From Hydractinia symbiolongicarpus (taxonomy: Eukaryota > Cnidaria > Hydrozoa > Anthoathecata > Hydractiniidae): a stretch of DNA of 64,000 bases. Below the pieces are notes generated by a model. The model was given only the letters and a program-made list of their open reading frames with translations. It searched no databases and was not told the origin of the DNA. Numbering within the stretch: position 1 is the first letter of the stretch; each line of letters opens with the position of its first letter. The DNA is taken from contig NC_079884.1 of NCBI RefSeq assembly GCF_029227915.1, forward strand, positions 17,424,001 to 17,488,000. The letters run 5' to 3'. This document shows positions 27,334 to 40,663 of this stretch, in pieces. The position numbers and the translations under genes were made by a program.

Positions 27334-29412
27334 CATTTCCAGGCTACAAAAGGTTATATAACAACCTTTAGAGACCTGTTCACGTAGTTGACGGTGTTAT
27401 AAGGCTATTGCGCAATGTAGAACGATTTGGGACGTCCTACTATATTCATAGTGAAAGGACCAGACCAATGGCAACTTGCTAAGACATGTGAAACGACGTG
27501 ATTGATGTATAAGGCCATTAATAGGCGGTAAAAGGTCATATAACAGCCTTTGGAGGCCTGTACACGTAGTTGACGGTGTTATAATGTCATGGCACCATGG
27601 AAACAACTTGGGACGTCGTAGTGCATTGATAGTGAAAGGACTAGACCAATGGCAACTTGCCCAGACATGTGGAGCGACGTGATTTATGTGTAAGGCCATT
27701 ATTAGGCGGCAAAAGGCCATAAAAAACCCCTTTAGAGGCCAGTACACGTAGTTGGCGGTGTTATAAGGCCATTGCGCAATGTAAGACGACTTGGGACGTC
27801 GTAGTACATTCATAGTGGTAGGACTAGACCAATGTCAACCTGAACAGACACGTGGATCCACGTGATTTACGTGTAACGCGTTATTAGGCGTCAAAAGGTT
27901 ATAAAACAACCTTTAGAGACCTGTTCACGTAGTTGACTGTGTTATAAGGCTATTGCGCAATGTAAAACGATTTGAGACGTCGTACTACATTCATAGTGGT
28001 AGGACTAGACCAATGGCAACCTGAACAGACACGTGGAACTACGTGATTTACGTGTAAGGCCGTTATTAGGCGGCAAAAGGTCATATAACAGCCCTTAGAG
28101 GCATGCACATGTAGTTAACGGTGTTATAACGTCATGCAGCAATGTAAATAGACTTAGGACGTTGTAGTCCATTGAGTGTCGAGGGAATAAACCAATGGTA
28201 ACCAGTGTAGACACGCGGAACCACGTGATTTATGTGTAACGTCATTATTAGGCGCCATAAGGTGATATAACAGACTTTAGAGGACTGTGCGCGTAGTTGA
28301 CGGTGTTATAAGGCTATTGCTCAGTGGAAAAGAACTTGGGAGGTCGTAGTGCATTGATAGTGAAAGGACCAGACCAATGGCAAATTGCCCAGACATGTGG
28401 AACCACGTGGTTTATGTGTAAGGCCATTATTAGGCGGCAAAAGGTTATATAACAACCTTTAGAGACCTGTTCAGGTAGTTGACGGTGTTATAATGTCATG
28501 GCACCATGGAAACAACTTGAGACGTCGTAGTGCATTGATAGTGAAAAGACTAGACCAATGGCAACTTGCCCAGACATGTTGAGCGACGTGAATTATGTGT
28601 AAGGCCTTTATTAGGCGGCGAAAGGCCATATAAACCCCTTTAGAGGCCTGCTCACGTAGTTGACGGTGTTATAAGGCTTTTCCGCAATGTAAAACGATTT
28701 GGGACGTCGTACTATATTCATAGTGAAAGGACCAGACCAATGGCAACTTGCCAAGACATGTGGAACGACGTGATTGATGTATAAGGCCATTAATAGGCGG
28801 TAAAAGGTCATATAACAGCCTTTAGAGGCCTGTACACGTAGTTGACGGTGTTATAAGGACATTGCGCAATGTAAGACGACTTGGGACGTCGTACTACATT
28901 CATAGTGGTAGGACTAGACCAATGGCAACCTGAACAGACACGTGGAACTACGTGATTTACGTGTAAGGCCGTTATTAGGCGGCAAAAGGTCATATAACAG
29001 CCCTTAGAGGCATGCACATGTAGTTAACGGAGTTATAACGTCATGCAGCAATGTAAATAGACTTAGGACGTTGTAGTCCATTGAGTGTCGAGGGAATAAA
29101 CCAATGGTAACCAGTGTAGACACGCGGAACCACGTGATTTATGTGTATCGTCAATATTAGGCGCCATAAGGTGATATAACAGACCTTAGAGGACTGTGCG
29201 CGTAGTTGACGGTGTTATAAGGGTATTGCGCAGTGGAAAAGAACTTGGGAGGTCGTAGTGCATTGATAATGAAAGGACCAGACCAATGGCAACTTGCCCA
29301 GACATGTGGAACCACGTGATTTATGTGTAAGGCCATTATTAGGCGGCAAAAGGTTATATAACAACCTTTAGAGACCTGTTCAGGTAGTTGACGGTGTTAT
29401 AATGTCATGGCA

Positions 29413-32400
29413 CCATGGAAACAACTTGGGACGTCGTAGTGCATTGATAGTGAAAGGACTAGACCAATGGCAACTTGCCCAGACATGTGGAGCGACGTGA
29501 ATTATGTGTAAGGCCATTATTAGGCGGCAAAAGGCCATATAAACCCCTTAAGAGGCCTGCTCACGTAGTTGACGGTGTTATAAGGCTTTTCCGCAATGTA
29601 AAACGATTTCGGACGTCGTAGTACATTCGTAGTGATAGGACTAGAGCAATGGCAACCTGAACAGACACGTGGAACCACGTGATTTACGTGTAACGCCGTT
29701 ATTAGGCGTCAAAAGATTATATAATAACCTTTAGAGACCTGTTCACGTAGTTCACGGTGTTATAATGTCATGGCACCATGGAAACAACTTGGGACGTCGT
29801 AGTGCATTGATAGTGAAAGGACTAGACTAATGGCAACCTGAACAGACACGTGAAACCACGTGGTTTATGTGTAAGGCCGTTATTATGCGGCAAAAGGTCA
29901 TATAACAGCCCTTAGAGGCATGCACATGTAGTTAACGGTGTTATAACGTCATGCAGCAATGTAAATAGACTTAGGACGTTGTAGTCCATTGAGTGTCGAG
30001 GGAATAAACCAATGGTAACCAGTGTAGACACGCGGAACCACGTGATTTATGTGTAACGTCATTATTAGGCGCCATAAGGTGATATAACAGACTTTAGAGG
30101 ACTGTGCGCGTAGTTGACGGGGTTATAAGGCTATTGCGCAGTGGAAAAGAACTTGGGAGGTCGTAGTGCATTGATAGTGAAAGGACCAGATCAATGGCAA
30201 CTTGCCCAGACATGTGGAACGACGTGATTGATGTATAAGGCCATTAATAGGCGGTAAAAGGTCATATAACAGCCTTTGGAGGCCTGTACACGTAGTTGAC
30301 GGTGTTATAATGTCATGGCACCATGGAAACAACTTGGGACGTCGTAGTGCATTGATAGTGAAAGGACTAGACCAATGGCAACTTGCCCAGACATGTGGAG
30401 CGACGTGATTTATGTGTAAGGCCATTATTAGGCGGCAAAAGGCCATAAAAAACCCCTTTAGAGGCCAGTACACGTAGTTGGCGGTGTTATAAGGCCATTG
30501 CGCAATGTAAGACGACTTGGGACGTCGTAGTACATTCATAGTGGTAGGACTAGACCAATGTCAACCTGAACAGACACGTGGATCCACGTGATTTACGTGT
30601 AACGCGTTATTAGGCGTCAAAAGGTTATAAAACAACCTTTAGAGACCTGTTCACGTAGTTGACTGTGTTATAAGGCTATTGCGCAATGTAAAACGATTTG
30701 AGACGTCGTACTACATTCATAGTGGTAGGACTAGACCAATGGCAACCTGAACAGACACGTGGAACTACGTGATTTACGTGTAAGGCCGTTATTAGGCGGC
30801 AAAAGGTCATATAACAGCCTTTAGAGGCCTGTACACGTAGTTGAAGGTGTTATAATTTCATGGCACCATGAAAAACAACTTGGGACGTCGTAGTGCATTG
30901 ATAGTGAAAGGACTAGACCAATGGCAACTTGCCCAGACATGTGGAACGACGTGATTTATGTATAAGGCCATTATTAGGCGGCAAAAGGTCATATAACAAC
31001 CTTTGGAGGCCTGTACACGTAGTTGAAGGTGGTATAATTTCATGGCACCATGGAAAACAACTTGGGATGTCGTAGTGCATTGATAGTGAAAGGACCAGAT
31101 CAATGGCAACTTGCCCAGACATGTGGAACGACGTGATTGATGTGTAAGGCCATTATTAGGCGGCAAAAGGTCATATAACAGCCTTTAGAGGCCTGTACAC
31201 GTAGTTGAAGGTGTTATAATTTCATGGCACCATGGAAAACAACTTGGGACGTCGTAGTGCATTGATAGTGAAAGGACTAGACCAATGGCAACTTGCCCAG
31301 ACATGTGGAGCGACGTGAATTATGTGTAAGGCCATTATTAGGCGGCAAAAGGCCATATAAACCCCTTAAGAGGCCTGCTCACGTAGTTGACGGTGTTATA
31401 AGGCTTTTCCGCAATGTAAAACGATTTCGGACGTCGTAGTACATTCGTAGTGATAGGACTAGAGCAATGGCAACCTGAACAGACACGTGGAACCACGTGA
31501 TTTACGTGTAACGCCGTTATTAGGCGTCAAAAGATTATATAATAACCTTTAGAGACCTGTTCACGTAGTTCACGGTGTTATAATGTCATGGCACCATGGA
31601 AACAACTTGGGACGTCGTAGTGCATTGATAGTGAAAGGACTAGACTAATGGCAACCTGAACAGACACGTGAAACCACGTGGTTTATGTGTAAGGCCGTTA
31701 TTATGCGGCAAAAGGTCATATAACAGCCCTTAGAGGCATGCACATGTAGTTAACGGTGTTATAACGTCATGCAGCAATGTAAATAGACTTAGGACGTTGT
31801 AGTCCATTGAGTGTCGAGGGAATAAACCAATGGTAACCAGTGTAGACACGCGGAACCACGTGATTTATGTGTAACGTCATTATTAGGCGCCATAAGGTGA
31901 TATAACAGACTTTAGAGGACTGTGCGCGTAGTTGACGGGGTTATAAGGCTATTGCGCAGTGGAAAAGAACTTGGGAGGTCGTAGTGCATTGATAGTGAAA
32001 GGACCAGATCAATGGCAACTTGCCCAGACATGTGGAACGACGTGATTGATGTATAAGGCCATTAATAGGCGGTAAAAGGTCATATAACAGCCTTTGGAGG
32101 CCTGTACACGTAGTTGACGGTGTTATAATGTCATGGCACCATGGAAACAACTTGGGACGTCGTAGTGCATTGATAGTGAAAGGACTAGACCAATGGCAAC
32201 TTGCCCAGACATGTGGAGCGACGTGATTTATGTGTAAGGCCATTATTAGGCGGCAAAAGGCCATAAAAAACCCCTTTAGAGGCCAGTACACGTAGTTGGC
32301 GGTGTTATAAGGCCATTGCGCAATGTAAGACGACTTGGGACGTCGTAGTACATTCATAGTGGTAGGACTAGACCAATGTCAACCTGAACAGACACGTGGA

Positions 32401-34945
32401 TCCACGTGATTTACGTGTAACGCGTTATTAGGCGTCAAAAGGTTATAAAACAACCTTTAGAGACCTGTTCACGTAGTTGACTGTGTTATAAGGCTATTGC
32501 GCAATGTAAAACGATTTGAGACGTCGTACTACATTCATAGTGGTAGGACTAGACCAATGGCAACCTGAACAGACACGTGGAACTACGTGATTTACGTGTA
32601 AGGCCGTTATTAGGCGGCAAAAGGTCATATAACAGCCTTTAGAGGCCTGTACACGTAGTTGAAGGTGTTATAATTTCATGGCACCATGGAAAACAACTTG
32701 GGACGTCGTAGTGCATTGATAGTGAAAGGACTAGACCAATGGCAACTTGCCCAGACATGTGGAACGACGTGATTTATGTATAAGGCCATTATTAGGCGGC
32801 AAAAGGTCATATAACAACCTTTGGAGGCCTGTACACGTAGTTGAAGGTGGTATAATTTCATGGCACCATGGAAAACAACTTGGGATGTCGTAGTGCATTG
32901 ATAGTGAAAGGACCAGATCAATGGCAACTTGCCCAGACATGTGGAACGACGTGATTGATGTGTAAGGCCATTATTAGGCGGCAAAAGGTCATATAACAGC
33001 CTTTAGAGGCCTGTACACGTAGTTGAAGGTGTTATAATTTCATGGCACCATGGAAAACAACTTGGGACGTCGTAGTGCATTGATAGTGAAAGGACTAGAC
33101 CAATGGCAACTTGCCCAGACATGTGGAGCGACGTGAATTATTTGTAAGGCCATTATTAGGCGGCAAAAGGCCATATAAACCCCTTAAGAGGCCTGCTCAC
33201 GTAGTTGACGGTGTTATAAGGCTTTTCCGCAATGTAAAACGATTTCGGACGTCGTAGTACATTCGTAGTGATAGGACTAGAGCAATGGCAACCTGAACAG
33301 ACACGTGGAACCACGTGATTTACGTGTAACGCCGTTATTAGGCGTCAAAAGATTATATAATAACCTTTAGAGACCTGTTCACGTAGTTCACGGTGTTATA
33401 ATGTCATGGCACCATGGAAACAACTTGGGACGTCGTAGTGCATTGATAGTGAAAGGACTAGACTAATGGCAACCTGAACAGACACGTGAAACCACGTGGT
33501 TTATGTGTAAGGCCGTTATTATGCGGCAAAAGGTCATATAACAGCCCTTAGAGGCATGCACATGTAGTTAACGGTGTTATAACGTCATGCAGCAATGTAA
33601 ATAGACTTAGGACGTTGTAGTCCATTGAGTGTCGAGGGAATAAACCAATGGTAACCAGTGTAGACACGCGGAACCACGTGATTTATGTGTAACGTCATTA
33701 TTAGGCGCCATAAGGTGATATAACAGACTTTAGAGGACTGTGCGCGTAGTTGACGGGGTTATAAGGCTATTGCGCAGTGGAAAAGAACTTGGGAGGTCGT
33801 AGTGCATTGATAGTGAAAGGACCAGATCAATGGCAACTTGCCCAGACATGTGGAACGACGTGATTGATGTATAAGGCCATTAATAGGCGGTAAAAGGTCA
33901 TATAACAGCCTTTGGAGGCCTGTACACGTAGTTGACGGTGTTATAATGTCATGGCACCATGGAAACAACTTGGGACGTCGTAGTGCATTGATAGTGAAAG
34001 GACTAGACCAATGGCAACTTGCCCAGACATGTGGAGCGACGTGATTTATGTGTAAGGCCATTATTAGGCGGCAAAAGGCCATAAAAAACCCCTTTAGAGG
34101 CCAGTACACGTAGTTGGCGGTGTTATAAGGCCATTGCGCAATGTAAGACGACTTGGGACGTCGTAGTACATTCATAGTGGTAGGACTAGACCAATGTCAA
34201 CCTGAACAGACACGTGGATCCACGTGATTTACGTGTAACGCGTTATTAGGCGTCAAAAGGTTATAAAACAACCTTTAGAGACCTGTTCACGTAGTTGACT
34301 GTGTTATAAGGCTATTGCGCAATGTAAAACGATTTGAGACGTCGTACTACATTCATAGTGGTAGGACTAGACCAATGGCAACCTGAACAGACACGTGGAA
34401 CTACGTGATTTACGTGTAAGGCCGTTATTAGGCGGCAAAAGGTCATATAACAGCCTTTAGAGGCCTGTACACGTAGTTGAAGGTGTTATAATTTCATGGC
34501 ACCATGGAAAACAACTTGGGACGTCGTAGTGCATTGATAGTGAAAGGACTAGACCAATGGCAACTTGCCCAGACATGTGGAACGACGTGATTTATGTATA
34601 AGGCCATTATTAGGCGGCAAAAGGTCATATAACAACCTTTGGAGGCCTGTACACGTAGTTGAAGGTGGTATAATTTCATGGCACCATGGAAAACAACTTG
34701 GGATGTCGTAGTGCATTGATAGTGAAAGGACCAGATCAATGGCAACTTGCCCAGACATGTGGAACGACGTGATTGATGTGTAAGGCCATTATTAGGCGGC
34801 AAAAGGTCATATAACAGCCTTTAGAGGCCTGTACACGTAGTTGAAGGTGTTATAATTTCATGGCACCATGGAAAACAACTTGGGACGTCGTAGTGCATTG
34901 ATAGTGAAAGGACTAGACCAATGGCAACTTGCCCAGACATGTGGA
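29413..34945. repeat. Three tandem 1,818-bp higher-order repeats
   Basis: Ten-monomer units recur with an exact offset of 1,818 bp (landmarks at 30,123, 31,941 and 33,759). The copies are nearly identical. The differences I noticed are single bases, such as catgaaaaacaac near 30,867 against catggaaaacaac in the next copy, and tatttgtaagg near 33,138 against tatgtgtaagg. A related partial copy lies at about 27,466-28,060. Such uniformity indicates the most recent amplification in the window. Confidence 0.9.
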
Positions 34946-36429
34946 ACGACGTGATTTATGTATAAGGCCATTATTAGGCGGCAAAAGGTCATATAACAAC
35001 CTTTGGAGGCCTGTACACGTAGTTGAAGGTGGTATAATTTCATGGCACCATGGAAAACAACTTGGGATGTCGTAGTGCATTGATAGTGAAAGGACTAAAC
35101 CAATGGCAACTTGCTCAGACATGTGGAACGACGTGATTTATGTATAAGGCCATTATTAGGCGGCCAAAGTTCATATAACAGTCTTTAGAGGCCTGTTTAT
35201 GTAGTTCACGGTGTTATAAGGCTATTCCGCAATGTAAAACAATTTGGGACGTCGTAGTACATTCGTAGTGGTAGGACTAGAGCAATGGCAACCTGAACAG
35301 ACACGTGGAACCACGTGATTTACGTGTAAGGCCGTTTTAGGCGGCAAAAGGTTATATAACAACCCTTAGAGGCCTGTTCACGTAGTTGACGGTGCTATAA
35401 GGCCATGGCGTAATGGAAAACGACTTGGGACGTCGTAGTCCATTGATAGTGAAAGGACGAGCCCAATGGCAACCTGAACAGACACGTGAAACCACGTGAT
35501 TTATGTGTAAGGCCATTATTAGGCGGCAAACGGTCATATAACAGACTTTAGAGGACTGTACGCGTAGTTGACGGTGTTATAACGTGATGACGCAATCAAA
35601 AACGACTTAGGAGGTCGTAGTACATTAACATAGAAGGACTAGACCAATGGCAACTTACCCAGACATGTGGAACCACGTGATTTATTTGGAAAGCCATAAT
35701 TAGGCGGCAAAAGTTCATATATTAGGCTTTAGAGGCCTGTACACGTTGTTGGCGGTGTTATAATGTCATGGCACAATGGAAAACAACTTGGGTCGTTGTA
35801 GTGCATTGATAGTGAAAGGACCAGACCAATGGCAACTTGCCCAAACATGTGGAACGACGTGATTGATGTGTAAGGTCAATATTAGGCTGCAAAAGGTCAT
35901 ATAACAGTCTTTAGAGGCCTGTTCATGTAGTTGACGGTGTTATAAGGCTATTGCGCAATGGAAAAGAACTTGGGACGTCGTATTGTATTCATAGTGGTAG
36001 GACTAGACCAATGGCAACCTGAACAGACACGCGGAACTACGTAATTTACGTGTAAGGCCGTTATTATGCGGCAAAAGGTCATATAACAGCCCTTAGAGGC
36101 ATGCACATGTAGTTAACGGTGTTATAACGTCATGCAGCAATGTAAATAGACTTAGGACGTTGTAGTCCATTGAGTGTCGAGGGAATAAACCAATGGTAAC
36201 CAGTGTAAACACGCGGAACCACGTGATTTATGTGTAACGTCATTATTAGGCGCCATAAGGTGATATAACAGACTTTAGAGGACTGTGCGCGTAGTTGACA
36301 GGGTTATAAGGCTATTGCGCAGTGGAAAACAGCTTGGGACGTCGTAGTGCATTGATAGTGAAAGGACTAGACCAATGGCAAATTGCCCAGACATGTGGAA
36401 CGACGTGATTTATGTATAAGGCCATTATT

Positions 36430-37065
36430 AGGCGGCAAAAGGTCATATAACAGCCTTTGGAGGCCTGTACACGTAGTTGAAGGTGTTATAATTTCATGGC
36501 ACCATGGAAAACAACTTGGGACGTCGTAGTGCATTGATAGTGAAAGGACTAGACCAATGGCAACTTGCCCAGACATGTGGAACGACGTGATTTATGTATA
36601 AGGCCATTATTAGGCGGCAAAAGGTCATATAACAACCTTTGGAGGCCTGTACACGTAGTTGAAGGTGGTATAATTTCATGGCACCATGGAAAACAACTTG
36701 GGATGTCGTAGTGCATTGATAGTGAAAGGACTAAACCAATGGCAACTTGCTCAGACATGTGGAACGACGTGATTTATGTATAAGGCCATTATTAGGCGGC
36801 CAAAGTTCATATAACAGTCTTTAGAGGCCTGTTTATGTAGTTCACGGTGTTATAAGGCTATTCCGCAATGTAAAACAATTTGGGACGTCGTAGTACATTC
36901 GTAGTGGTAGGACTAGAGCAATGGCAACCTGAACAGACACGTGGAACCACGTGATTTACGTGTAAGGCCGTTTTAGGCGGCAAAAGGTTATATAACAACC
37001 CTTAGAGGCCTGTTCACGTAGTTGACGGTGCTATAAGGCCATGGCGTAATGGAAAACGACTTGGG
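36430..37065. repeat. Local duplication of 34,794-35,430 (offset 1,636 bp)
   Basis: The monomers around 34,858-35,420 recur at 36,494-37,060 with offset 1,636 bp (nine monomers minus 2 bp). They share the rare variant aggcggccaaagttcatat. The match ends near 37,065 where one copy continues ccattgatag and the other acattcatag. Confidence 0.75.
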
Positions 37066-37099
37066 ACGTCGTAGTACATTCATAGTGGTAGGACTAGAC

Positions 37100-40000
37100 C
37101 AATGACAACCTGAACAGACACGTGGAGCCACGTGATTTACGTGTAAGGCCATTATTAGGCGGCAAAAGGTCGAATAACAGCCTTTCGAAGCCTGTACACG
37201 TAGTTGACAGGGTTATAGCGTCCTGACGCAATGGGGAACGACTTGGGACTTCTTAGTCTACTGAGAAGGGAAGAAATAAACCAATGGTAACCAGTGCAGA
37301 CACTCAGAACCACCTGATTTACGCATATGGTCTTTATTAGGCGGCAAAAGGTCATATAACAGGATTTAGAGGCCTGTACAAGTAGTTGAGGGTGTTCTAG
37401 CATCATGAAGCAATGGCAAACGACTTGGGACTTCTTAGTCCATTGAGAGTGGAAGGAATACACTAATGGTAACTAGTGCAGACACGCGGAACCACCTGAT
37501 TTACGCATAAGTTCTTTATTAGACAGCAAAATTCCATATTACAGCATTTAGAGGACTGTACGCGCAGTTGACGGTGTCATAAGGCCATTGCGCAATGGAA
37601 AACAACTTGAGACGTCGTAGTCCTTTGAGAATGGAAGGATTAGACCAATGCCAACTGCACAGACACATGGAACGACGTGAGTTACGTGCAAGGCCGTTAT
37701 TAGGAGACAAAAGGTCATATAACAGCCTTTAGAGTCCTAAACGCGTAGTTCACGGTGTTATAAGGCCATGGTGTAATGGAAATCAACTTGGGACATCGCA
37801 GTCCATTGGGAGTGAAAGGACTTTACCAATGACAACCTGCACATACACATGGGACAACTGGATTTACACGTAAGGTCTTTACTAGGCAGCAAAATGCCAT
37901 AGTACGGCATTTAGAGGAATGTACGTGTAGTTGACTGTGTTATAAGGCACCGCGCAATAGAAAACGACTTTGGACGTCGTAATCCATTAACAGTGGAAGG
38001 ACTAGACCAATGGTAACCTGCACAGACATGTGCACGACGTGATTTATGTGTAACACTGTTATTAGGCGGGAAAACGTCATATAACAGACTGTGGAGGCCT
38101 ATACAAGTAGTTCAAAGTGTTACAAGGCCATGGCGCAATGGAAAAGACCTAAGACAAACTAGTTCATTCAGAGCGGAAGGCCTAAAACAATGGTATCTTG
38201 CACAGACACATGGAACCATGTGATTTTCTTGTAAGGCCGTTATTAGGCGCCAAAAGGTCATATAACAGACTCTGGAGGTCTGCACACGTAGTTGACAGTG
38301 TCAAACGTCATGGCGCAATGGAAAACGTCTTGGAACGTCGTAGTCCATTGATAGTGGAAAAACTAGAACAATGGTAATCAGTGCAGACACGCAGAACCAC
38401 CTGATTTACGCATAAGGTCTTTGTTAGGCATCAAAAGGCCATACCACAGCGTTTAGGGGCCTGCACATGTAGTTGACTGTGTTATAAAACCACGGCGCAA
38501 TGGAAAACGACTTTGGACGTCGTAATCCATTAACAGTGGAAGGACTAGACCAATGGTAAACTGCACATACATGTGCACGACGTGATTTATGTGTAACGCC
38601 GGTATTAGGCGGCAAAACGTCGTATAACAGACTATAGAGGCCTGTACAAGTAGTTAAAGGTGTTATAAGTCATGGCGCAATGGAAAACGACTTGGGACTT
38701 CTTAGTCAATTGAGAGTGGAGGAATATACTAATGGTAACCAGTGCAGACACTCGGAACCACCTGATTTACGCATAAGTTCTTTATTAGACAGCAAAATTC
38801 CATATTACAGCATTTAGAGGACTGTACGCGTAGTTGTCGGTGTTATAACGTCATAACGCAATGGAAAAAAACTTGGGACTTCTTAGTCCATTGAGAGTGG
38901 AAAAAATATACCAATGGTAACCAGTGCAGACACTCGGAACCACCTGATTTACGCATAAGGTCTTTATCAGGCAGCACAATGCCATATTACAGCATTTACA
39001 GGATTGTACGCTTAGTTGACGGTGTTATAGGACCACGGCACAATGGAAAACAACTTGGGACGTCTTAGTCCATTGGTAGTGAAAGGACTAGATCAATGGC
39101 ATTCTGCACAGACACGTGGAACCAGGTGACTTAGGTGCAAGGCCGTCATTAGGCGGTAGAAGGCCACAATACAACCTTAAGAGTCATGTACGCGCAGTTG
39201 GTGGTGTTATAAGGCCATGGCGCAATGTAAAACAAACTTGGGACGTCGTAGTCCATTGAGAGTGGAAGGACTAGACCAATGCCAACCTGCACAGACACGT
39301 GGAACGATGTGTATACGTACAAGGCCGTTATTAGGAGGCAAAATGTCATATAACAGCTTTTATAGGCCTGTACACGTAGTTGACGGTGTTATAGGGCCAT
39401 GGCGCAATGGAAAAGAACTTGGGACGATTTAGTCCATTTAGAGTGGAAGAAAGAGACCAATGGTAACCAGTGCAGACACACGGAACCACCTGATTTACGT
39501 GTAACGCCATTATTAGGCGACAAAACGTCATACAACAAGCTTTAGAGGCCTGTACGCGTAGTTGACAGTGTTATAACGTCATGGTGCAATGGAAAACAAC
39601 TTGGGACGTTGTAGTCCATTAAAAGTGGTAGGGTAGAATAATGGCAACCTTTACAGAGCCGTGGAACCATGTGATTTACGTGTAAGGCCATTATTAGGCG
39701 GCAAAAGTTCATATAACAGGTTTTAGAGGCAGTACAGTTAGTTGACGGTGTTATAACGTCATGACGCAATGGAAAACAACTTGGGACTTCTTAGTCCGTT
39801 GAGTGTGGAAGGAATATACCAATGGTAGCCAGTGCAGACACTCGGAACCACCTGATTTACGCATAAGGTCTTTATTAGACAGCAAAATGCCATTTTATAG
39901 CATTTAGAGGACTGTACGCGTAGTTGACGGTGTTGTAAAGCCATTGCACATTGGAAAACAACTTGGGACGTCGTAGTTCATTGATAGTGAAAAGACTAGA

Positions 40001-40663
40001 CCAATGGCTACGTGCACATGCCATATTACAGCATTTAGATGACTGTACGCGTAGTTGACGTTGTTATAAGGCCATGGCGCAAAGGAAAACAGCTTGGGAC
40101 GTCGTAGACCATTGATAGTGAAAGGACTAGAGCAATGGCAACCTGCTAAGACACGTGGAACCAGGTGATTTACGTGTAATGCCGTTATTAGGGGGCAAAA
40201 GGTCATATAACAGCCTATGGAGGCCTGTACACGTAGTTGACGGGGTTATAAGGTCATGACGCAATGGAAAACAACTTGGTACTTCTTAGTCCATTGGGAG
40301 TGGAAGAAATAGACCAATGGTAACCAGTGCAGACCCTCGGAACCACCTGATTTACGCATAAGGTCTTTATTAGGCAACAAAAGGCGATATTACCGTATTT
40401 AGAAACCTGTGCGCGTAGTTTACGGTGTTATAAGCCGATGGCGCACTGGAGAACGGCTTGGGACGTCGTAGTCCATTAACAGTGGTAGGGTAGGACAATG
40501 GCAACCTTCACAGACACGTGTAAGGACATTATTATGCGGCAAAAGGTCATCTAACAGACTTTAGAGGACTGTACGCGTAGTTGTCGGTGTTATAACGTCA
40601 TGGCGCAATGGAAGACAATTTGGGACTTTTTAGTCCATTGAGAGTGGAGGGAATATACCAATG
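37100..40663. repeat. Diverged right edge of the satellite array
   Basis: Monomers here still align with family B but differ from each other and from the interior far more, with many private substitutions and small indels. No higher-order repeat is visible. The final monomer is cut after gaatataccaatggt. This gradient is the usual pattern at satellite array borders, where homogenisation is weaker. Confidence 0.8.

Larger units (their letters stand above)
1..40663. repeat. Giant satellite array, ~182-bp monomers
   Basis: The block is head-to-tail copies of a monomer of about 182 bp. For example, the same start recurs at bases 1, 183 and 365. Almost every monomer contains GACGTC, a CACGTG cluster, a gttataa stretch and a gaccaatgg stretch in the same order. 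By eye the array is clearly richer in G+C and CpG than the flank to its right. The array begins outside the window and stops inside a monomer near 40,663. A monomer close to nucleosome-repeat size, higher-order repeats and diverged edge monomers are typical of centromeric or pericentromeric satellites, but location on the chromosome cannot be read from sequence. Short open frames on the minus strand recur in each monomer and change frame at each unit, because 182 is not a multiple of three. Confidence 0.97.
22757..40663. repeat. Satellite family B subarray, main block
   Basis: B-type monomers run to the array end. Subtypes include one with atgcagcaatgtaaatagac, one with aatttcatggcaccatgg and one with ctattccgcaatgtaaaac. 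The block contains the 124-bp inverted duplication, the 1,012-bp inverted block, the 1,818-bp higher-order repeats and a diverged right edge, each listed separately. Confidence 0.85.

Noticed and set aside
156-39944. Dozens of minus-strand open frames of 61-138 codons with similar proteins in the satellite
   Set aside because: They recur once per monomer, change frame from monomer to monomer because 182 is not divisible by three, start and stop at monomer-fixed positions and resemble no family. Codon-position analysis of substitutions across monomers would be the decisive test; an excess at third positions would reopen the question.
1-40663. CRISPR-like regular repeats
   Set aside because: There are no unique spacers; the whole 182-bp period is repeated, as in a satellite.
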